From: Bigelowiella natans CCMP2755
Lineage: Eukaryota; Cercozoa; Chlorarachniophyceae
Assembly (NCBI GenBank): GCA_000320545.1
Contig: ADNK01000150.1
Coordinates: 1 to 64,000 of the forward strand
DNA: 64,000 bases
Direction of reading: 5' to 3'
In this document: piece by piece, positions 1 to 13,099 of the stretch
Layout: the number at the start of each line of letters is the position of its first letter
Position numbering within the stretch: position 1 is the stretch's first letter
Program-made: the position numbers and the translations under genes
Notes under the pieces: model-generated
Database searches by the model: none
The model's input: only the letters and a program-made list of their open reading frames with translations
What the model was told of the DNA's origin: nothing

Positions 1-122
1 ATATTAGAAGATAGAGGAAAAATCTTTATCAAGTAAAAAAAAATAAGCTCAATGTGACAAACCCCTCTTCCCCTCATGTGATGATATCAGTACCCCCCCC
101 CCCCGCAGATCATTTCTCCTTT

Positions 123-207
123 CTCTCCTCCTCCTCCTCCTCCTCCTCCTCCTCCTCCTCCTCCTCTTCCCTCCTTCCCTATTCTCCTTTCTCGGTCTAT
201 CTGCTTT

Positions 208-259
<52 letters not shown>

Positions 260-283
260 TCTCTTTCTCTCTGTGTGTGTGTA
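123..283. repeat. (TCC)n followed by (CT)n microsatellites
   Basis: About 50 bases of TCC repeat (about 123-172) are followed by a CT tract (about 205-270) ending in a short GT run. It lies just downstream of the minus-strand gene's stop codon. Confidence 0.9.
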
Positions 284-284
284 A

Positions 285-496
285 TCATGTCTCATCATGC
301 ACTTGTTGGTTGCGGTAGCTAGCAAACTTAGCATAGACCTCATCAGAGTCGACGTACGTGGAGACTTCGGATTCTTCAGGGGTGGGGGCCTGGAGCGGCT
401 CACGCGATGTGAAAGTCCTTGGCAATGGCGGCAGCTCACGAGGGAGTTGACGGAACGCTAGTAAACGCACACGTTGCAAGACCTGCAAAAACAGCA

Positions 497-532
<36 letters not shown>

Positions 533-2370
533 GCGCGCAATAAATCATACCCCAATCTGCACGGGTTGCTAACACTCTACACATACAGTTCGCTTGTGAT
601 GTGGAAGGAATAGAAGTTTTGGAAATCGGGGGCAACGACGATGCTGTTTGTCGTGTCGTAGGAGGTAATACCGGATCATATATGTTAACCCGTACGGCCA
701 TTCTCACTGGAGTCGGGTCGTACCTTTGATATCCGAGAAGATTCGTTGGTCAATATTACAACATAAATCAAACATCCTTCATCGTTGTTTCCCCCCCCCA
801 CACCTCAACTTCATCTACCAAATCTACGAATAAATTGGAGCAAGGTGAGGAGGGATAAAAGGGAAAATAAGAAATAGCGAGGAGATCGGGGCTATGACCG
901 AATGTTGTGAGGATTGAGACGTGCGCTGAAGATGGGGGGCCGACCGATAAATGGAATCAATTCAATCCAGCGCGTGTTCTTCAACTGTAGGTCGTAGTTG
1001 ATAAAGTCCCTCTCCCAGTGCATGGAGCTGTGCAGTCGGAGGATGCCGATACCCACATCGTCCCTGGATTCATCGTATTCAAAGATTGTTATCAGAGGGT
1101 GGAGACCAAGCAAGAAGTAGTCTAACACAATAAGTACTATCCGTACGATTGGGCATCTTCCTGTCCATCATGTTGCTTTACAGCACTTTTTATCTATCTT
1201 ACCAAGTCCCGTTTCTCAGCTCCAGCATTTGCATTCGCGGTGCTTCAAACCATATTCGGTCCTGACAAACAATAGTAAAATGATCTCACACACGCGCCTA
1301 ATCCCATATTTCCAAAAAAATACCAAGAAAAAACCACACACCATCGCTAATACCACCATCCTTTTCCAGCCAACTTGCATCAAGGGAACAAGAGAAAAAT
1401 GAGAGAATGCCGGGAAATGAAGGAGAGGGGTGGGTGGAGAGCATGCCTGCGTTAGCGCGTTGGGAAACTTGAGTGCTTTGAATAATTCCTCGTCATTTCG
1501 CGACTTATCCAGCGCCCATCTTGCACGGGATTTTGCACCTTTTCGCTCGAAAGGATCTCCCTGGATGAGCTTCGCCTCCACCTCATTCGGAATTCTACGT
1601 CTTTGCATTGCCCAGCCCTGCCATACGAGTACAATCACAATAAGAAATGTAGTTGTGTGCTCTTTACTCTCCCTTCCCTCTTTCGTATATGAAGGCACGT
1701 ACCATGCGGACGAATTTGTCATTAAGGCGAATGGGGCCGCGATACTGAAGATGGAGTCAGTTGAAAATAAATGCAGATAATAAAACAAGTTGGCCGGGAC
1801 GAGTTGTGTTCGTGGCGAATGTATGGTAGGAATGGCACAATGATTTACCGTCTTCAGAACGTCCTTGATCTGGTCGTACTTGGCCTGTTTCGAGGGATTG
1901 AAGGTGGAGATAGAGGTTGGTTTGAGGAGGTCCTCCAGCTTTACGATGCTAGAGTTTGCCGAGTTTCTGAACTCCTCTGTCCAATTCATCTTCACTGGGG
2001 CCTCAGGATCATCATCAATGGCCTCATCTACGGCGGCTTCCAGCTCAGATGAAGTATCTTGCTCGCTCCTCATGCCCAGCCCATCGTCATCATCATCGGT
2101 GTCGTAGAAGTTGTATCCACCCCTGACTCTTCCAAGCTTCTCCTTGATAAAATTTGTCATATATAGACTACTGCGACAGGATCCTCCGCGCCGCCCAAGT
2201 GGTTCTCTCAAACGTAGCATTTCCGGGCCACATCCGCCCCAACTACGGATGAGCGCCAACGCAGTGAGTGCAGAGAGGAAGGCTAGCCGGCGCCGGGCTG
2301 ACGCCGCCTCTGCAGGGTTCCTCAGAAGAGGTATCGCTCCAGCTTTACCCCTTATTCCCTGTGTACACAC
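285..2370 (-). CDS. Unrecognised multi-exon membrane protein
   Basis: I do not recognise this family. Reading down the minus strand, exon 1 (about 2370-1851) has a hydrophobic N-terminal stretch (RRLAFLSALTALALIR), then an acidic region rich in D and E. It ends ...QIKDVLK-T before a GT donor. Short exons follow: YRGPIRLNDKFVRM (about 1740-1700) and one starting GWAMQRRRIPNEVEAKL (about 1620-1445). Next comes a predicted membrane helix (MVVLAMVCGFFLVFFWKYG, about 1375-1290), then exons near 1259-1200 and 1122-898. A last exon (about 478-285) ends YRNQQVHDET-stop. The 1122-898 exon reads slightly like a C2 beta-sandwich (ITIFEYDESRDDVGIGIL) and splices in phase into about 710-675. The junction entering the membrane-helix exon is unresolved; a GC-AG intron is one option. 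The first methionine is chosen only because it is the longest open start. Confidence 0.5.
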
Positions 2371-3041
2371 TGACTCAAAAGACCGATTAGGTCGCTGCCT
2401 CCCTGCTCGGAAGGTGCAGAGGGAGAGGTCGTCGGTCGACAGAGGAGGGCTGAAAATGTCAGTCGCAGCAACAGACTCCGTACATGAGGAAAAGCACGGG
2501 TTTCATTGCCTGTGACAACCGAAATGAGTCCTCTGGAAAATGTTTTCGGCTCGGCTCAAGAAGAAGAAGATCCATGTTGGCAGATCCGGAGACTTCGCGT
2601 CTAATCTCGGCAGAATCTCTGCAGCTCATGTCCCCAAATAAACCAAATCTCTCTATTCTCTTCTGCTCTTTTCTCTCCGGGCTCGGAACCTATCACGTGC
2701 ATTCCCAGCTTTTCTTCATTTGCATAGCGCGAGCAGTGGTTATTCGTCGGTACAGTTTTTGGTCTAGATCTATCGGGAAAAGGATGCTTGCGGTTGATCT
2801 GAGACCACAAGAAAATGGCTGGTATTCGTTTCCAAATGTTTATTAGGCGAAAACATTAAGTTTCCGCCATCCAACCAAAAGAAACAGCACAAGGAAACAT
2901 GTCGCTGATGCACAAATATCATGGATTTATATGATAAAAGGCCCAGAACTGTCGCAAAAGCATAATAATGTGGGGAAAAGTAGTGTGACATGATCGATAG
3001 TAGCTTCTGGCAATTAAATATAAGGCGTTTCTACCACGGCA

Positions 3042-5643
3042 ATGCTCCAGGTTAAGTCTGAAAATCAAGGAGCAATGCCTCCCTTACCCTCTCCCCCCCC
3101 CTTTTCCCGAGCCGTTTGGGCCCGCCAAAGACTTTCAATGACGACCGTCATTATCATCATACAACTGGCTAATCTAGTCTGTGCTAGAGGCTTGAGAGAA
3201 ATCACGAGGATTACTTCTTCTAGAGGACGATTTGGTAGAGTAAAGCAGCAGCTGGGAAGAGGCTACTTAGACCAGGGCATAATGAGTGGATTGGGACCGA
3301 GGACTGCTGGGTGGGCGGAAGAATCATCATCTTCGAAAGAGATCGACTATGAAATGTCAACGGGATTCACTCAGAGGCCACGGGAAGGTTCTAGTGATGC
3401 AACCGTAGTGCTTAAACCGTGTTCGTACTTACCATGGCTTTATCTAGGTCGTATACGGCGGGTGATTCGAAGAATTAGATCGAAGCGGCGAAACAAAGAA
3501 CCGGCTGGACCAAGATGGTACAAGAGGGTCCTCAAGGTAGTCGTCGAATATCACATTAAAATGAAGGATGAGAAAAGATGGGTGGTAGTGAGGGTCATGA
3601 CGACCAGAATGCTCCAGCGAGTTTGATGAGTATGAGAAGCATGCCTCTGAACAGCTTTTCCCTCTGTCAGTTCTTAGGATGGTCAGCAGAGCCAGCTGCT
3701 GACAACGACGTAGCAGCACAGAATCCTTCTTCCTCCCAAGCAGGCATAGCGTTCCTCACGAACGACGAAATGGAGCCGGAGGTCATACTTCCGTACCAAT
3801 CTTACAATGGAAAATTATCCACAAATACAATCCCCAGTGGAAAGAGCGACAGCAGCATGCAGGAGACAGAGATACTAGAGCAACTTAATGGACCTGAAGA
3901 TTCACTTTCTCGCCAGTCATCCTCAGTAAAGGAGAAGACAGCAACCCCATTAACGCCTAGCGAGGTAACAGGAATACGGTGGGCAGAGATTGGTGCCAAA
4001 AAGACAATCCGTCGCGTGTTGCGTGATTCATCTGAATTAGAGCTACTACCTGGCTTTCTTGCTTCAGAGAAGGTAATAGATAACAGTATTTGTAAGCACG
4101 ATTACAGTATTTGTATGCGGTGTGCCATTAAGTTCACTGTTTTGCTTGACAGACGACGCACTATGACCTTCCTTTGCACAAAAGATATTTGTATAAATCT
4201 GATGGTGGAGATGGTGGTGTGTGTGTGTGTGTGATTGCATGTAGGGCATCCATAGCTTATTGAATCTCGAGCACATCCGAGCTTTCGACCAGTTGGATAA
4301 GACGCGATACAGGTGAATTGGACTGCTCATGTTATTCGTTTTACAACTTATTGCAAGGCTCGGTGCCACGTAGCTAGGTGCAGCAGCCTCCTCTGTGCAT
4401 GTCTCTTGGTTTTGTCTTCCTGCACGTATGAGCCATACATTAGATGACGTCACCTTAACAATGTTTTATTTTAGGGTGTACTGCGGTAGTTTCAAACTGC
4501 TGTCGTGGTACGTTGAGCCAGTGTTGGATCTGGAGGTAGTACCTGCTGTGAAGCACACAGCAGCATACTATCATATGCGTGTGTGTGTGAAGTCCATCTT
4601 CCATGTTTATGGGAATTCGGTTATTTCCAATTCAGCTTTTCACTTCCTCGTCGTTCAAATTTCGCATTACCCCTGTCCTTATTTCTTTCTTTTTGGTGGG
4701 GACTTGGATTTCTCTCCTGCCTTGAGTGCTGATGCTGAAGCAGCACCAAAACAGCAGCATTATAGCCAACAGCAACAACTAAATCTCAGGTCATTCTGAA
4801 CAATGGCTCATGCATCCTAGAAACGCGGTCGTGTGAGATCCAAGGCCGCTCGGAAAAGGTTGGGAAAGAGACAGAGTGATGATGATGATGATGATGATGA
4901 TGATGGTGATGAGTAGCACAGAACATGCTGAAAGAAATAGAGAACACTTATCACAAAATCTTACGACAAAACGTGATAATTCGAGAAATAATGATGGCTC
5001 TGAATATACCGATGATTTTGTTTGCCGGTCGTTTGGGCGGAAGCAGGTCCGAGAACAGAATAGCCGTTTCAAAGCAAATTATCGTTATCGGATAGACTGG
5101 GGAGAAGATTATTCCAGCGGAAAAGGTAGGCGGCATGCTGCAAATTTTGGCTCGTTGTTTAAAACGAATAGCGGCGGTTGAATCAGCGGCTGTTTGCTAA
5201 TCATTTCGTGGCTAGTAATATACATGAATCAACCAACTTCATAACCCCCCCCCCCCCTCCCCCTGCTCTCCTAACTAGGAAGCACACCTTTCATCCAAAC
5301 CGGGGGCGACCTGCAGATGCAGCTCCAGATCTACACGTTCCCCTTCACGAAGCTTCCCTTATCTGCGGTACAGGGTCCTGGCAACAAGCTCATGCAAGCT
5401 CTCCTGCGCTATCTCCTCCCTGCCTTCTTGGACTCGTTCCTGGAGGATTTTGCGGATTGGAAAATGAACGAGCAAGGTGATGCTGCCAACGCAGTGTTAG
5501 AGGCAGGGGACATGATGCAGCAACCTGCTTCGGTACCAGCACGAGCAGCAGCAGCAGCGGAATTACTACAGCAGGGGCAGCAGGTGAACCTAGCAGCGAA
5601 TACCCTAATGGAGGACGAATCGCTGCCTCCCCGGATGACGTGA
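3042..5643 (+). CDS. DUF1997 family protein, probably plastid-targeted
   Basis: Seven exons agree in phase: 3042-3536, 3671-4072, 4245-4312, 4475-4535, 4790-4858, 5047-5125, 5279-5643 (512 aa from the first ATG). The C-terminal half matches DUF1997, a family of cyanobacteria and plastid-bearing eukaryotes with no firmly assigned reaction. Recognisable blocks are LLNLEHIRAFDQLDKTRYR, SFKLLSWYVEPVLDLEV, ETRSCEIQGRSE and the closing LPLSAVQGPGNKLMQALL...FLEDFADW. Met33 (3138) starts a short hydrophobic run (TVIIIIQLANLVCA) followed by an Arg/Ser-rich stretch. This looks like a signal peptide plus transit peptide, so start at 3138 may be the real one. Residues 45-300 are poorly conserved linker. 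The tail after FADW is Ala/Gln-rich and ends at TGA. Family call is good; plastid location is inference. Confidence 0.75.
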
Positions 5644-6598
5644 GAGGTTAGTTGTGCGTGGTGAGCGAGGGCAAACGATAGAGCCAATGAACAACGAGAA
5701 AGAGAGAGTGAAAGGGAGAGAAGCGTGGTGGGGCTTCTGCTGCATGATAATGATGCTTATCCTTACTCCTGTGGTGGTGTTGTGCTACCAACAAATAACA
5801 CGCATCTTCGTTCCCGCCGGTCCCTTCCCCGTGGGGCTCATAGATAAGGCGTTTTTAGGATGCAAGATTTCTTTTCTACACGTTATAACTTACTCTTTCC
5901 CTCCCCGCCTTTTCCTCCTCCTCCTCCTCCTCCTCCTCCTCCTCCTCCTCCTGCATTTTTTACAATCGTGGAGAGTACGATTCATTTGCCTCGTAAACCT
6001 ATGATAAGAGTTGCGTTTCTTTTCTTTGAATACATCACTGCGCGACCTATCGAACCGCCGCTTTTATATCAGACGTTCTTTCCTTTTCTTTGGCAGGCCA
6101 CATAGTGATGGCGGCGGCGAAGGCTGGATGTTTAACAACGCTTTCTCTTTAAAGCTCGGACGACAGGGATGAAGACTAGATGATAGAATACCTCACCTAC
6201 CTGATCTCAAGTTACCCACAATCTTTAATTAAACATGGCAATGCTTGCAATGGCGACGACGGAGACGATAGGTATCGCTAGCAAGGACATGCTACTTGCA
6301 GAGGAGTAGGAGGACGACTCGTTTCCAACTATACTTCCTCGGATAAAGTAAAAATAAAGAGAAATAGAATAATCCTTTTCTCGCGCTTGTTACGATACGA
6401 GTGGACAGACACGTTTATAGTCAAACATTTTCGGGACGCCATTCTTGCAACAAGCAACGGACTTAATTAACTCTACTAGAGAGAGCCACTGTATAGAGCT
6501 TGCTTAGGTTTTTTGTACAGGGTACGCCATTGTACGCACACAGCTTGCTCGGTTTCGTTCAAGAGTAGATTAAGTGGCAGTGATAGTAAAAATAGTTT

Positions 6599-6629
<31 letters not shown>

Positions 6630-7450
6630 AGTAATAAGGATAGCAGCAGTAGCAGTAGTAATGCCTCCAGGCTACTTGTTTCTACATGTAAATGCTGCTC
6701 CATTCATTATTTTACACGAAGCCAGAATGAGATCGATGGTTTGATCTTATAGTACAAGCTTCGATAGATAAATTCTTTCACAGCAAATCGAGCATCCAAC
6801 TGCATGCACGCAACATTGCTGTGCGTGGGGATTGCGCAGGAAGAATATTTCGGCCGATATGGTGCAACATCTGATGATCGATAGACAGACAAATGCTTTC
6901 CATTGCGGTGACATTCATGTAGGCTGTGCGCAGTGATTCTTCGGCTCTACGCATCTAGCAGGCATGTACGGCTGCTAATCTTTGCCTAATTATGCGATGA
7001 TAGTAACGGTAGTAGCTGATAGCGATTCGCTGCCGCATGCTGCGATGTGATTAAGTACGTAGTTCATAGAATTATCTCGTGCTGTCAACATGTTCATAAG
7101 TGACATACGAGATGAACGATTGGCGTTAGGTAATGGGAAACAGGCAGTAAGAAAAAAAGTGTAACAAGCTTTTTCCTCTGCTGCTGACGACGATATTTTC
7201 GGCGCTTCAGAAAGCATGTAAGTCAACCGCGAGCACAACTTATCATCCTGCTGCTTCACGAAGTATTTTGTCCGTACTGCTTAAGCTTAGTGTGCTCAAG
7301 CATGGAGAAAATCTATGTCTAGATGTAGCTTTCATCATTATTTATTTCAGCCTGCGCGTAATCGCGTACGCTGATCCAGAATGCGAGCACGTGTGTGATG
7401 GTTCTTCTGTTTACGTGAGTGTGTACGTGTGTATGCGTGCGGCACCGCTG
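5644..7450. other. Intergenic, no gene seen
   Basis: This lies between the convergent DUF1997 and PP2C genes. It holds a (CCT)n tract near 5913-5952 and an AGT/AGC-rich tract near 6596-6660. ORFs here are short and mostly translate these repeats. Confidence 0.6.
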
Positions 7451-8310
7451 CTATATGGGGAGGAAGAGGTCGGTGCCTGGAATGAGATACTGAGCAATCC
7501 CTGTGATCACTGAGATGTCGTCAGGCTTCCCACCCCTATATCCGCTGCCAACTACGGCCTTGATACCCAGCTTGCGCAGGGTGCCCCCAATTACCCCGAG
7601 ACTTTCTGTCTGGCCCTTCTCCTGACGAGAGTTGGTTATTGTAGTTGCGTGAGTTAGGAGGACGCTGTGTGCGCTCTTGACGTACAACAATAACAAGAAA
7701 GAGAGGAGGAGGAGTGAGGAAGTGAAGGGGAAAAGAAAGAACCTGTGCCCACGGTGAAATGTAATTGGGATCTAACGAATGCGCTCGTGCTCGCTCGATC
7801 AACTCGCGCGAGATACCATCCGCGCCATAACCTTACCAACAGCAACAACAACAATAGTGGTAGTAGTAATAGCATTAGTGATAATACTTCAGTCTCTCCG
7901 TGATAACGGCTCATGGCTGTTCAAACTCCTCGTGTTTCTCCCACACTCGAGGGAAAGCAAAGCACGAGGAGATATCAAGAAGTTTCTGGTATTATTGCCT
8001 TGTTGCAGCTTCTCAGCCACGATCTGCTCAATCTCGTAGTCGTGCAGGTTGTCAAACAGCCCATCCGAAGCCATGACTAATACGTCACCGGGCTTGATGT
8101 CACGGACCGTGTACAGAAGTGCCTACACGGGACGAAGGGTGCGGAGAGGCGTATCATGGCAGCAGCACAGTAGGTGTGTTGTTGGGAACGAAAGGTACAG
8201 TAGCGTACACGCAATGCTGCTACGACGAGGATGTGTTTGTGTTGAATGTACGCACGATAGAAGTTCAAGGACTCTTGCCTGTATTCTCGAAAGAATCCAA
8301 AGACAAACCG

Positions 8311-8358
<48 letters not shown>

Positions 8359-8909
8359 GACAAACACAGAAACACAAACACGGACATCGTCTGGCTCACT
8401 GAATTCCCCAAACCCCTCGCTGATATCACAATCCGCCAGCTGATAGGGGGTATCGAACTCGAACTCCTGTGTAGGAGACCTGATGATGATGATGATGATG
8501 TGCCATCAAATCGAGGAGGGGGAGAAAGGGTTAGCGACGAGAGAAGGAGAATGAGAAGGAGAAGAAGAAGCAGAACGGGATATAGCGGAGAGTAGCAAAT
8601 CAGCGGTGGGGTTACTGTCACATTTATTCGCTTGAAGTAGCATCAACATTATGCATTACTTCTCACAATTATTATTAGCGTTACTATCATTATCAATTAA
8701 GATGATCCTACTTGAAGTAGATCTTGCCGTTTCGAAGTAGCACGAAAGCTGTGTCGCCGATTGTGGCTGCGGATAGCGTGTTGCCCTTGAGGCAAGCCAC
8801 GGTTGTCGTCGTGGAGCCCTTTAGCTTTGTCTACTCACAAACCATCAGCAGCATCATCACCAACCGTCCGATTTGTCTTCCCATACATTATCATTTAGCT
8901 CTCTTTTTC

Positions 8910-8951
<42 letters not shown>

Positions 8952-9280
8952 CTCTCTCTCTGTGCGAGTGCTTGTGTGTGTGTTTGTGTGTGTAATATTC
9001 CACAGCTGCAGCTCTAGCACCACCTTCGAGTGGCCGATATCAAGCAATTCTGCAGCTGACAATTCCTTAGCTCCCTGTGCATGGAGAGAAGTCAAACAGA
9101 ACAAAAGCTGACGAATCAGGGCCATATAAAATTTAAACAACTCCGTCTGTGTATTTTGTGCGTGCGTGTGTGTGCAATCATGGATGTCCATGTGCACGTG
9201 TTCTCTCTCATCGTTGCTGCTTTTCGAATCAATTGTGGGCATAGGGAAGTTGCTGCTGCTGCTGCTAGCAGGGGACTCAA

Positions 9281-9324
<44 letters not shown>

Positions 9325-10339
9325 CAGAGTAAATCGATTCAAAGCGTCGTGGAGATGCAGAAGAGAGCGAGGGCGGGCTTTACGCATATTCCATCCCCAA
9401 CCCTCCCTCACCACAGGTGACTACTACTACTACTCCTCCTCCCTCCACCTTCTTTGAGATCTCGACTGAGGCCCGAGCTGTGTTCATCATCAGCTGCTCT
9501 AAAGTTTCCAACGTGTGGTAGTAGTAATGCATCAGTGATTTATTATATTGCATATTACATATAAATGACATGTACGGATACTGCTACAACACAGGTGCAC
9601 TTATTACTTGCGTAGATGCCAGGGTCGATACGGTACTGAGACCAGCTCCCTACTCCATCCGCAACTCCCAGCACAGTTGCAGCCTTTATTCGCAACAGAC
9701 AACAACAACAACAACAACAACGATATATGCACAACAAAGAAGATGACGACGACGATGATGATGCTATTGATGATGACACTGATGAGTCTCACCTCGAGGT
9801 TAGCAACGACCATGCCCAGTTTTGACTTCTTATCCTTGTTGATACCGTCCGCGCTGTGCTTCATCAAAAGGCTTTAGGTGGATGTATTGACACCATTGAA
9901 GACGATAATAGGAGGAAGAGGAAGAGCACAACACAATCACGCAATAAGTCACTCGATGCTAGATGATATAACATACACTTTACCGAAGTTTTCTACGGAT
10001 AATGAGTGAGTAGTGCACATTATCCTAATCACGAAAAGATCCCTCCACACACACACACACACGCACACACATACACACATACACACATACACACTATTTG
10101 TGAACCACCTTGTGTCTCCAACGCCCTCTTCGCCCCCGAGCCGCGACATGAAGAAAGCATCCTGAAGAAGGAAAACATTATTTGCCAGATAATATGTATA
10201 TTTACATGTATACATAAGTGTGTGTGTGTGTGTGCGCGCGCGCGCGTGTGTGTTGAAGAAATATTGAGTAGTATTGGGTAAACACTATACATGTATTTCA
10301 CCGACAGATATAGCGGTAAATATCTAATTTAACATGTAC

Positions 10340-10380
<41 letters not shown>

Positions 10381-11073
10381 CTGCGCTGCTTCCTCAAAGA
10401 TGCTAACTAATGCGTGGCTAAGAGTACCTCCCCCCCTCTCAGTTGGCTCTCGAGCTTTGGCAGTAGCACACCGGCTGATCGGAATACCAGCACCTTCTTC
10501 TTTCCAAGATTGAGAAGTCCATCGAACCATCCCCTACGCACAGAAATAAGCACATTAATTCATTATGAAGCGCCACCGCAGGAGAGACTCGTCGTTCGTT
10601 GATATGTAGAGAATTACACTGTATTCGTGTAGCCAACGTGTTAATATGAAAGCACATGTCCACCAAATGGGAGGAATTAGGTTTTTAGTTTGAATGTTTG
10701 CTGACCGGCATTTAATGAGGTTGCCTCTTCTTCTTCTTCTCTGCTGCTTTGTGTTTTGTCTCCTGTACAGGCTTGCTTTGCTCCTAGTTGCGGATGGAAG
10801 TAACCCGCTGGCCATCATTCCCAAAGCCGAAGCAGGTACAGCAGCCCCAACATGGGAGGAAGAGGCCGAAGAAGGGAGAGGTCCCCCAAGAGGCGGAGCC
10901 ACCATGCTGTAGGTCTCCGCTATTCGAAGTCTTCTCCATTCGATACTATCCAGGGCAATGATAGCCGCAGCCAGCACCGATATAGCCATAACGGCTGAAG
11001 TGATGGGGCGGGAGACAAATCCTCGACGCTGGAAAGGCGTAAGGGGAGGGGAGCCAAAGGCATCGTTCGCCAT
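7451..11073 (-). CDS. PP2C-family protein phosphatase, PTC7-like
   Basis: This is a Mn/Mg-dependent Ser/Thr phosphatase of the PPM/PP2C superfamily, closest to the PTC7/PPTC7 type. Minus-strand exons give the family landmarks in order: DAFFMSRLGG (about 10160), LGVADGVGSWSQYRIDPGIYA (about 9680-9615; the metal-binding ADGVG block), AELLDIGHSKV (about 9050), GSTTTTVACLKG...ATIGDTAFVLLRNGKI (about 8815-8715), DIKPGDVLVMASDGLFDN (about 8100-8045; metal-binding SDG), a helix containing SRELIERARAHS (7743-7831), and the last exon GGKPDDISVITGIAQYL (7451-7621) with the C-terminal DD metal ligand. The start at 11073 opens with FVSRPITSAVMAISVLAAAIIAL, a likely membrane anchor or targeting sequence. 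An exon at about 10534-10428 (KKKVLVFRSAGVLLPKLE) comes next. Introns carry long (CA)n, (CT)n and (TCC)n repeats. Not every junction is fixed, including that between the first two exons. Confidence 0.8.
8313..8354. repeat. (CA)n microsatellite in a PP2C intron
   Basis: Uninterrupted CA dinucleotides. Similar tracts lie at about 498-530, 9283-9322 and 10041-10092 (CA) and at 10340-10372 (GT). Confidence 0.95.
8905..8962. repeat. (CT)n microsatellite in a PP2C intron
   Basis: CT-rich tract of about 55 bases, followed by a short GT run. On the coding (minus) strand it is an AG tract. Confidence 0.9.
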
Positions 11074-11595
11074 GATGCCACCTCGAGATGCCACTTCTCT
11101 TGTGAAATTGAAGGGAATTACGGCAGTTTCCTGCAGATGTTTTTTCAATGAATAATATCTCCTCCGCTCGTTCACCTTGCAGACTATGACCATGTTCGTT
11201 GTTTTTCATTCTGTATTTCATGGAAAATACCGATATATATAGACTATATTTTTAACTAAAAATGGGAATCTGTCCTTGTGCAGCTCAAAACCCAATCAAC
11301 ATGTTCTCAAGACTGTCGACGTGTCTTCTTGGCAAGGTGGGATGTGGTGATGTAGATCTATCCAGGAGGTGGTGGAGCATGCCCCCCATCTCCCCCACAC
11401 CCACCAGACTCCGGACCTAACCGTCACTGAATCATAAATCGGATTTATTATGAATCAACAAGGCAGGGTGCCAGGGGAAAGTGCATGTTTCACAAAGCAA
11501 ATAGTTTTTAAAAGTATGTGTGTTACATGATTTCACCCAGGCAAGCCACCATTACAGCAAAATTGCGCGGTACATTCCAAAGGATGCTCTGAATC

Positions 11596-12918
11596 ATGGA
11601 GGAAGAAGGGTCAACGATTTCAATTCCTCACGCTATGTTTCACAAAATAACATGTTGCTTTTCCGTCGGAATGAATTTCACTAATTCTCGGTCTCTAAAA
11701 TGCATCTTGACTTCTTGCGTCTCGTTTGTAAAGACATATTCGAGTTCATCGAATCATGGGGAAGGTACTCTTCAGTCGTCGAGGTGGCGGTTAGACGATC
11801 GGTGCGCAATTGTCACGGGAGGTACGAAGGGGATTGGGAAAGCTGTGGTGGAGGAACTCGGAGCGCTGGGAGCCAGTATAGTAACGTGTGCTAGAAGTGC
11901 AGACTCTCTAAAGGAACTGGAGATAGAAATGAGAGCTAAGAATGTTGACGTTGTTGGGATTCCTGCCGACGTAAGCACCTTCGAAGGTCGTCGCGAGTTT
12001 ATGGATACGGCGACAAAAATGACAGGTATCGATAGCAAACAGATGTGTGCACAACTGTTGTGCTGTCCTTGTTTTTTTACAATTTTGTACTACAATTGAT
12101 GGTATGTAATCAGTAGATAGCTGATCATGGCTGATCAGAGGTTTACTTCCCCTTATTGATGACATCTCATCAGGACCATCACTGGATCTTCTTGTGAATA
12201 ACGTCGGCACGAATATTAGGAAGCCGACAGTAGAGTACTCGGAAGCAGAATTTCATCAAATCATGCAAACAAATTGGGAAAGTGCCTTCCATCTGAGCCA
12301 GCTTGCCCAGCCCTCCCTACTTAAATCCGCAAGCTCCAATCGCAATGCATCTATTGTCTTCATATCGTCGGTTGCGGGTGGTCCTACAGGTTATAAGTGA
12401 AGCAGAGTTTTTTTAATTCTAAATGGGTTAATGATGATTCCCTCGACACAGTCTCTTTTGATGAACTTGTAGGCTGATTTTTGCCTTTTGAATAGCTATG
12501 TTCTCGGGATCGGTGTATTCTGCGACGAAGGCGGCAATGAACCAGTTCACAAAAAATCTCGCGTGCGAGTGGGGAAGGGATGGTGATATTATTACGCACT
12601 GAATTCTTACTTCCATTAGAAACGTGCATTTGAAGTAGCTTGGTTGTTCTGACTTTTAAATTCGAATTACTAGGGATACGGGTGAACTGCATTGCACCAT
12701 GGTACACAAAGACTCCTCTTGCGAATCAGGTGCTAAAGGATAAAGTTTTCGAGCAGAATGTCATAGCAAGAACGCCCATGGGGAGAGTTGGAGAGCCGGA
12801 AGAGGTTGCAAATGCAGTGGCTTTTCTGGCTCTTCCAGCTGCTTCGTACATCACTGGGCAAACATTAGCAGTAGATGGAGGCTACAGTGTCCTCGGTTTC
12901 TACATGTATGACAATTAG
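11596..12918 (+). CDS. Short-chain dehydrogenase/reductase, tropinone-reductase-like
   Basis: Four exons agree in phase: 11596-12025, 12174-12389, 12496-12582, 12674-12918 (325 aa). This is a classical SDR, an NAD(P)-dependent oxidoreductase. The Rossmann glycine motif is [13 protein letters not shown], the NNVG motif sits in [11 protein letters not shown], and the catalytic Ser lies in VFISSVAG. The catalytic Tyr/Lys are in [11 protein letters not shown], and the C-terminus has IRVNCIAPW and [14 protein letters not shown]. The overall pattern is like plant tropinone reductases, a subgroup in which most members reduce other, often unknown, carbonyl substrates. The N-terminal 65 residues precede the SDR fold and include Cys/Ser-rich sequence, perhaps a targeting peptide; Met14 is an alternative start. 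Introns are short (87-148 nt) and free of microsatellites, unlike the neighbouring phosphatase gene, which is divergent and starts about 520 bases away. Confidence 0.88.
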
Positions 12919-13064
12919 CAGACAATGCAACTTCATCATTTCACTTGCATCAATCGCACCTCAAGCAACCTGAGAAAGCAGTTTGTTCGTTGAAATATTC
13001 GCATTGTTTTGCGACTTGTCCACGCAACGATGTCACGCGTAGATGTTTTTGCGCACACACTAGA

Positions 13065-13099
<35 letters not shown>

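Noticed and set aside
8313-8354. ORFs translating as poly-Thr-His or poly-Cys-Val across CA/GT repeats
   Set aside because: These are artefacts of dinucleotide repeats, which stay open in several frames.
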